From contig NZ_FNFE01000003.1 in the NCBI RefSeq assembly GCF_900100335.1, positions 186,001-250,000 on the forward strand: 64,000 nt of DNA, in the 5' to 3' direction. This document shows positions 59,485-64,000 of the stretch, piece after piece. The stretch's first letter is position 1; every line of letters begins with the position of its first letter. Source of the stretch: Natronorubrum texcoconense (GTDB lineage Archaea; Halobacteriota; Halobacteria; Halobacteriales; Natrialbaceae). The notes beneath the pieces were generated by a model that was not told the origin of the DNA, did no database searches, and saw only the letters and a list, made by a program, of their open reading frames with translations. The position numbers and the translations under genes are program-made.

Positions 59485-61092
59485 ATGGACGTGACTTCAG
59501 ACGATTCACACAGTCGGAGGGTTGGAAGACGATCGTATCTACGAGGAACTCTCATCGGGCTCGGGACGCTATCGGTCACCGGTGTTGCGGCCGCGGACCA
59601 GTCAGACGAGCAGTGCTTTATCGAGGAGTCGAACGAAACCGAAGAACGGGATGAAACGGAGGACCAGGAGGAGACCGAGGAGTTGGACGAAACCGAAGAC
59701 CAAGAGGAGATCGAGGAGCAGTACGAGACTGTTATCGACGTCGTCGAAGCGGGTGCGGATCCCGAGGGGAACGAATCGATCACGGCCGTGTTACGGGAGG
59801 TCGTCGATGACGATACGCTCCTCACGTTCCCGGCGGGGCGATACTATATGGACGAGCAACTGCGGTTTACCGGGTTCGAGAACGTCGGGTTCGTCGGCGA
59901 GAACGCGACGCTGGTTCCGGCGCCGTACCACGAGTTCGACGGGCCGCAGTATCGCCTGTTCCGACTAGGGACGAGCGACGTCCCCGGCCGCGACCTCCGG
60001 TTCGAGGGCTTCGACGTCGATCAGACCGCGGACGAGACGGGGATTCGGGTCATCAACGCCGAAGTCGAAGACGGACTCCTCGTCCGGGATGTCACCGTCC
60101 ACGGCGTCCACGACAGCGGAACCTGGGGGCCGGGACTGTTCAACGTAACCGACCCCGACGGCGAAGGGGTGGTCACCCGGTTCCGCGCGGAGGACGGTGC
60201 CGTCCACGTCGACGAGACGCCGAACGCGGGGAACAGGTGGCGCGGTGCGACCGGCATCATCGTCAACCCGGCACACCGCGGAACGCTCGTCTTCGAGGAC
60301 TGCAGCCTGGGCGGGTTCCCCGACAACGGACTGTACTCGTCGAACGAGACCGGGCGCGTCGGCATCGACGGCGGCCGGTTCCGAAACAGCGCCACCGCGT
60401 CGATCCGACTCAATGGAACGACGGGTGCGATTAGGGACGCGACCGTCGCCGTCGACGACGATCCGCACGACTCGGACGGCCAACACGCGATCCGCCTCGA
60501 CGGCGGGGATCACTCCCTCGAGAACGTCACCGTCGACGTCCCACAGCCCAACGGCGACGCGATCAGAATCATGAACGACGTCGACAGCGCCTCGATCTCG
60601 AGTTCCGAACTCACCGTCGGCGGCCGGCCGAACACCGGAGTTCGGATCGATCCCGCGGCTGGGGCGACGACCCTCGAGGACGTCACGATCGACATCGACG
60701 GCAGCGCCAACGCGGTTCGAATACTCGGCGGGGACGCCGAACCGGTCGTCCTCGAGGACGTCCAAATCACCGGCGACGCGGTGGGAACCCGAAATCGTCA
60801 CGCGATCTTCTGTGAGCGATCCGGCTGCCGGTTCGTCGGTCTCGACGTCGAACAGGTGGGCGGCGACAGCCGGCGCGGCCTCGATCTGCGGGGATCGGAC
60901 TACGTCGTCGCCGACAGCGAGTTCGTGACGACGCACACGCCGATCGTCGTCAACGGCGGGGACGACGTCACGATCGAGAACACCGTCGCGCGCTCCGTCG
61001 ACGACGGGTACTCCCTCCGCATCACCGGTGATTCCGGGACCGTCGGTCTCGAGGGTAACGAGTTCCCCGACGGCGTTCGAGACGATCGGTGA
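59485..61092 (+). CDS. Tat-exported right-handed beta-helix (pectate-lyase-like) protein
   Basis: The 535-residue protein has a Tat leader (RRVGRRSYLRGTLIG, residues about 11-25) with an AAA-D-like cleavage site. A Glu/Asp/Thr-rich linker of about 45 residues (ETEERDETEDQEETEE) follows. Then comes a beta-helix with YYMDEQLRFTGFENVGFVGE, DVTVHGVHDSG, EDCSLGGFPDNGLYSSNETG (in part GGFPDNGLYSSN) and repeated VxLEDVxxxG turns. Such folds occur in polysaccharide lyases and adhesins. No catalytic residues are recognised, so an extracellular glycan-binding or lyase role remains open. It is a single gene. Confidence 0.8.
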   Translation: MDVTSDDSHSRRVGRRSYLRGTLIGLGTLSVTGVAAADQSDEQCFIEESNETEERDETEDQEETEELDETEDQEEIEEQYETVIDVVEAGADPEGNESITAVLREVVDDDTLLTFPAGRYYMDEQLRFTGFENVGFVGENATLVPAPYHEFDGPQYRLFRLGTSDVPGRDLRFEGFDVDQTADETGIRVINAEVEDGLLVRDVTVHGVHDSGTWGPGLFNVTDPDGEGVVTRFRAEDGAVHVDETPNAGNRWRGATGIIVNPAHRGTLVFEDCSLGGFPDNGLYSSNETGRVGIDGGRFRNSATASIRLNGTTGAIRDATVAVDDDPHDSDGQHAIRLDGGDHSLENVTVDVPQPNGDAIRIMNDVDSASISSSELTVGGRPNTGVRIDPAAGATTLEDVTIDIDGSANAVRILGGDAEPVVLEDVQITGDAVGTRNRHAIFCERSGCRFVGLDVEQVGGDSRRGLDLRGSDYVVADSEFVTTHTPIVVNGGDDVTIENTVARSVDDGYSLRITGDSGTVGLEGNEFPDGVRDDR

Positions 61093-61344
61093 TGGTGGCC
61101 TGAATCGCCGACGCACGCTGTTCCGAGTTGGTACGTTGCAGTCCGGTTCGGTTCCGCTCTCGAGCGACACGCGGTTGAAGGGAGGCGAATATATCGATCG
61201 GGAGACAGTGACTGTGTCGTTGACACTCATTTTTAGCTGCTATTCGAGGATAATCGCATCCATACACGCCTGTTTGATTATGTAAACGCCGAGGAATTGG
61301 ACACGCTTTTATAGAAGAACAATGGCGTTTGAACAAGTAGTTTC

Positions 61345-61647
61345 ATGGAGCCAGAACCACGCCTCAATGCTACCGCCGGGAGTAGCTCACCGACCAGCGT
61401 CCACCACGATTTCTCGGGGAGCCAAACGGCTTCTCTCGCCGTTATCGAGACCGTTGCGGCCGTATCGAGGATGGATCCGATCGAGCTCCCACCTCTCTAC
61501 GACGTCATCAATCCGGACGCGCTCAACACCCTTTTCGAACCCCACGAGCGTCGAACCGACTCCGAGCTTCGCATCGAGTTTTCGTACAACGGATTCGATA
61601 TCGTCGTTCGCGAGGGTCCGGAGGTTGTCGTTCGACTCGAGGACTGA
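61345..61647 (+). CDS. Stand-alone HalOD1 output-domain protein
   Basis: The 100-residue protein consists of a disordered start (about 1-30) and a HalOD1 domain: ASLAVIETVAAVSRMDPIEL, PPLYDVINPDALNTLFEPHE (in part LYDVINPDALNTLF), ELRIEFSYNGFDIVVREGPE (in part EFSYNGFDIVVREG) and VVVRLED. It is the best-matching HalOD1 sequence of the window (PPLYDVIxPDAL). CTTTTATAG (about 61309) upstream may be its promoter. Confidence 0.88.
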   Translation: MEPEPRLNATAGSSSPTSVHHDFSGSQTASLAVIETVAAVSRMDPIELPPLYDVINPDALNTLFEPHERRTDSELRIEFSYNGFDIVVREGPEVVVRLED

Positions 61648-62015
61648 ATAGTTCCCGGTAGGTACTATAGAGGTCCCGCTTCTCGCGTAAGTGCCTGAAA
61701 CAGAATCGCGGGCCGGGCGCGATTATGAACTACGCCCAGAAATGCTCGTGGTTCGAGAGAGCTATGCTCTCTCGTCATCACGAAACGGCGAAGCCGTTTC
61801 GAACGACTTCGCTGCGCCTTTCTGGTCTACTTCAAATCGCGCGAGCCGCTCTGCTCCTCGCGTGATTGCTCGGAGCAAAAGCGGGCCGGGCGCGATTATG
61901 AACACACGGTCGATCGCTTCCTCGCTCACTCCGTTCAGGAGACTGCGCTCTCCCTGCGTTCAAATCGCGCCGGTTCCGTTACCTGTCGCTCACGAAGGTG
62001 TTCGCGACAGGAAAG
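61648..62015 (-). repeat. Two degenerate tRNA-Lys 3'-end copies with hairpins (tRNA-derived repeat array)
   Basis: The 23-base sequence GCGGGCCGGGCGCGATTATG+AAC occurs at 61708-61730 and 61881-61903, and again (without one A) at 62015-62036 within the tRNA itself. Inverted partners, TTCAAATCGCGC at 61831-61842 and GTTCAAATCGCGCC at 61958-61971, face copies 1 and 2. Perfect 9-base hairpins lie at 61754-61774 and 61781-61801. An 8-base hairpin lies at 61982-62011 just past the tRNA. No protein gene is seen. This points to repeated duplication or integration at a tRNA 3' end. Confidence 0.75.
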
Positions 62016-62089
62016 CGGGCCGGGCGCGATTTGAACACGCGACCGTCTGATTAAGAGTCAGACGCTCTCCCTAACTGAGCTACCGGCCC
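62016..62089 (-). tRNA. tRNA-Lys (anticodon CUU)
   Basis: The minus strand folds as a complete cloverleaf: acceptor GGGCCGG/CCGGCCC, D arm with TAGCTCAGTTAGGGAGAGCG, anticodon stem TCTGA/TCAGA with loop CTCTTAA (anticodon CTT, Lys), and T arm GCGTG/CGCGC-type stem with GTTCAAATC. No CCA is encoded; the discriminator is G. A short intron is not present. Its 3' end is repeated twice in the next 300 bases downstream. Confidence 0.95.
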
Positions 62090-62277
62090 TGTACCTGCGA
62101 CTTTTTCGTGGGCAGGGATATACGTTTCCCTTAGACGGCGTTGTGGCAGGCGTAACCATACGTCAACCGACTCACAGCGTACGTACCCGCCGTACGACGG
62201 CGTTCCGACACGAACGCACATTCGCTACGTAACAATCTTCGGGAGCGTTAAGTGCGGTCGGTCCGACCACACGTTCA

Positions 62278-63729
62278 ATGAGTACGGGGGTTACGATCTC
62301 GTCGATCTCTGACTACGCGATCTTGGGCTGTGGGAGCGTCGGCTACGCCGTCGCGGAGGAACTCGTCGAACAGGGCAAGGACGTCCTGATCATCGACCGC
62401 GACGAGAGCCGCGTCGAATCGCTCCGCGATCAGGACTTAGACGCCCGTACGGCCGACATCCGCGAGCCGGAAACCGCCGACCTCGTCGCCGACCGTGACG
62501 TCGTCCTCATCCTCGCCTCCGATGTCGAATCCAACAAACAGGCCGTCGAACACGTCCGCGCCGTCGACGACACCCAGTTCCTCGTCGCCCGCGCGAGCGA
62601 TCCCGTCTCCGGCGACGAACTGGAGGAGCTCGGCGCCGACATCGTCATCAACCCCTCTTCGGTGATCGCCGAGTCCGCGCTTCGGGCCCTCGAGTCCGGC
62701 GAACTCGAGTACAACGCGGGGAAACTCGCCCAGCTGTTAGAGCAGACCTCCGAGCGGCTGGCGATCGTCACGCAGGACAGTCCGGACCCGGACTCGATTG
62801 CGAGCGCAGCGGCCTTACAGGCCATCGCTTCCCATCTCGGCATCGAGTCGGACATCATCTATCTGGGTGACGTCGGTCACCAGGAGAACCGCGCGTTCGT
62901 CAACCTGCTGGGTATCGATCTGGTCCAGTGGGACGAGGTCGAGGACCACACGGTGTACGACACCGTCGCGCTGGTCGACCACGCGACGTCCTCCGAGATG
63001 GATCTCTCGGTCGACATCATCGTCGACCACCACGAACCCGAGGAGGAGTACGAACCCGAGTTCGTCGACATCCGGCCCAACATGTCCTCCACGTCGACGA
63101 TCATGACGAAGTACATCCAGGAGTTCGACATGAACGTCTCCGAGGAGGTCGCGACCGCGCTCCTCTACGGCATTCGGGCTGAGACGCTGGATTTCAAACG
63201 CGACACTACCCCCGCCGATCTCACCGCCGCGGCCTATCTCTACCCCTTCGCGAACCACGACACGTTAGAGCAGGTCGAGTCGCCGTCGATGTCCCCCGAG
63301 ACGTTGGACGTTCTCGCCGAAGCGATCACCAACCGGGACGTCCAGGGCAGCCACCTGGTCTCGAACGCCGGACTGGTTCGCGACCGCGAGGCGCTGACCC
63401 AGGCCGCCAGCCACCTGCTGGATCTCGAGGGCGTCACGACGACGGCGGTCTTCGGCATCGCCGACGAGACCATCTTCCTCGCCGGCCGCTCGAAGGACAT
63501 CCGCATCAACATCGGCAAAGTGCTCGAGGACGCCTACGGCGAGATGGGCGAGACCGCGGGCCACTCGACGCAGGCCAGCGCGGAGATTCCGCTGGGCATC
63601 TTCACCGGCATCGAAATCTCGGATGATACGCGGGATACGTTGCTCGAGTTGACCGAGGAAGCGGTCAAACGGACGCTGTTCGACGCGATGGGTGTCGAAG
63701 GCACCAGCGAAGGGTCGAACGGAAACTGA
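62278..63729 (+). CDS. TrkA-N/DHH-DHHA1 phosphoesterase fusion
   Basis: The 483-residue protein has an N-terminal Rossmann (TrkA-N/RCK) domain: YAILGCGSVGYAVAEELVEQG (in part AILGCGSVGYAVAEEL) and DVLIIDRDESRVESL. A DHH phosphoesterase domain follows with IVTQDSPDPDSIASA, DVGHQENRAF, LVDHATSSE and IIVDHHEPEEE (the DHH motif). A DHHA1-type C-terminus ends in ELTEEAVKRTLFDAMG. Fusions of this type occur in Euryarchaea. DHH-DHHA1 proteins cleave cyclic dinucleotides or nanoRNAs, so this could degrade cyclic di-AMP with the RCK part sensing a ligand. The reaction is not proven. Confidence 0.9.
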   Translation: MSTGVTISSISDYAILGCGSVGYAVAEELVEQGKDVLIIDRDESRVESLRDQDLDARTADIREPETADLVADRDVVLILASDVESNKQAVEHVRAVDDTQFLVARASDPVSGDELEELGADIVINPSSVIAESALRALESGELEYNAGKLAQLLEQTSERLAIVTQDSPDPDSIASAAALQAIASHLGIESDIIYLGDVGHQENRAFVNLLGIDLVQWDEVEDHTVYDTVALVDHATSSEMDLSVDIIVDHHEPEEEYEPEFVDIRPNMSSTSTIMTKYIQEFDMNVSEEVATALLYGIRAETLDFKRDTTPADLTAAAYLYPFANHDTLEQVESPSMSPETLDVLAEAITNRDVQGSHLVSNAGLVRDREALTQAASHLLDLEGVTTTAVFGIADETIFLAGRSKDIRINIGKVLEDAYGEMGETAGHSTQASAEIPLGIFTGIEISDDTRDTLLELTEEAVKRTLFDAMGVEGTSEGSNGN

Positions 63730-63846
63730 CGAGTCGGTTCCAGTTGCGGTACCCGTTCTCCGATCTCGCATCGTCGACAGCGGACACGAAACGGATGCGA
63801 GTCGCTCATCGCGCTATCGACGGGCAACGAACAGTGTGAACCGCGC

Positions 63847-64000
63847 TTAAGCGATCAGTTCGTCCTCTTCCTCGTCGGGCTGGCGGACGCGCTCGACGAC
63901 GTCGTTGATCAGAATCACGTCGCCGACGGCGCGAACCCAGCGGTACGGCACGATAACGCCCTGTCCGCCGTGGGCTGTGCTCGTGAATAGTTCGGAGTTC
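63847..64000 (-). CDS. PRC-barrel-domain protein, partial (C-terminal end only)
   Basis: The frame enters from the right edge and ends with TAA at 63847-63849. The 51 visible residues include ELFTSTAHGGQGVIVPYRWV and RAVGDVILINDVVERVRQPD, the strands of a PRC-barrel domain, and an acidic end EEEDELIA. The N-terminal part lies outside the window. Haloarchaeal PRC-barrel proteins of this length are small and their function is unknown. Confidence 0.85.
   Translation of the reverse strand, partial: NSELFTSTAHGGQGVIVPYRWVRAVGDVILINDVVERVRQPDEEEDELIA

Noticed and set aside
59965-61230. Minus-strand frame of 421 codons opposite the beta-helix gene
   Set aside because: It is Val/Asp/Arg-rich with no recognisable motif and no promoter; the plus frame has a Tat signal and beta-helix repeats.

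Overview
The window comes from an extremely halophilic archaeon (class Halobacteria), most likely of the Natrinema/Haloterrigena/Natronorubrum group. The grounds are the GC-rich, strongly Asp/Glu-rich coding sequence, TATA-like boxes about 25-30 bases before many ATG codons (leaderless transcripts), haloarchaeal regulator families (HalOD1, Bat/HTH_10), Tat-type signal peptides and an archaeal-type methionine adenosyltransferase. It looks like ordinary chromosome with several accessory patches. The genus is inferred from style only.

1-9.9 kb: folD, small membrane and zinc-ribbon proteins, a YbhN-like flippase-family protein, an acidic lipoprotein, a PadR regulator, an MgtC-type membrane protein, purD and a universal stress protein. 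9.9-15.1 kb: a two-gene operon of a DEDD-type exonuclease and a DUF1998-type helicase, which resembles bacterial MrfB/MrfA (YprB/YprA), followed by a VapBC toxin-antitoxin pair. 15.2-25.5 kb: thyA-folA, aconitase, a DUF308 membrane protein, a YyaL-like thioredoxin-domain protein, a thioredoxin, a leucine-dehydrogenase-type enzyme and a cysteine synthase. 25.6-35.1 kb: a lipoprotein, a zinc ribbon, a Bat-like regulator, thiI, an MFS transporter, an MBL-like protein, S-adenosylmethionine synthetase, a CYTH protein and an FKBP.

35.4-40.4 kb is the most system-like accessory patch. It holds a CHAT-type (caspase-fold) peptidase with a visible His/Cys dyad, a protein joining a HalOD1 domain to a KaiC-like domain, a winged-helix regulator, a second KaiC/RecA-like protein without a Walker A lysine, and a 44-residue membrane peptide. 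I read it as a possible signalling or stress/defence module.

40.6-49 kb: pyrBI, tiny membrane proteins, an uncharacterised TIM-barrel-like protein with a CxCxxC motif, a Gln-rich phasin-like protein, an Asp-repeat PRC-barrel-like protein, an enoyl-CoA hydratase, a second Bat-like regulator and mobB. 48.6-55.9 kb: a Tat-exported type II molybdenum oxidoreductase (NarG/NarH-like), its TorD-type chaperone and an Mrp ATPase. These plausibly work together (cofactor, Fe-S supply, chaperone), but no membrane anchor is present. 56-64 kb: two stand-alone HalOD1 proteins, an MBL hydrolase, secreted acidic proteins, a beta-helix protein, tRNA-Lys(CUU) and a TrkA-N/DHH phosphoesterase; a PRC-barrel protein runs off the end.

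Two non-coding patterns stand out. An 88-base near-palindrome occurs twice (976-1063 and 27017-27105), each time starting at the stop codon of a gene. Two degenerate copies of the tRNA-Lys 3' end, with inverted partners and hairpins, lie just downstream of the tRNA (61708-62036). No rRNA, CRISPR array or intact insertion sequence was seen.
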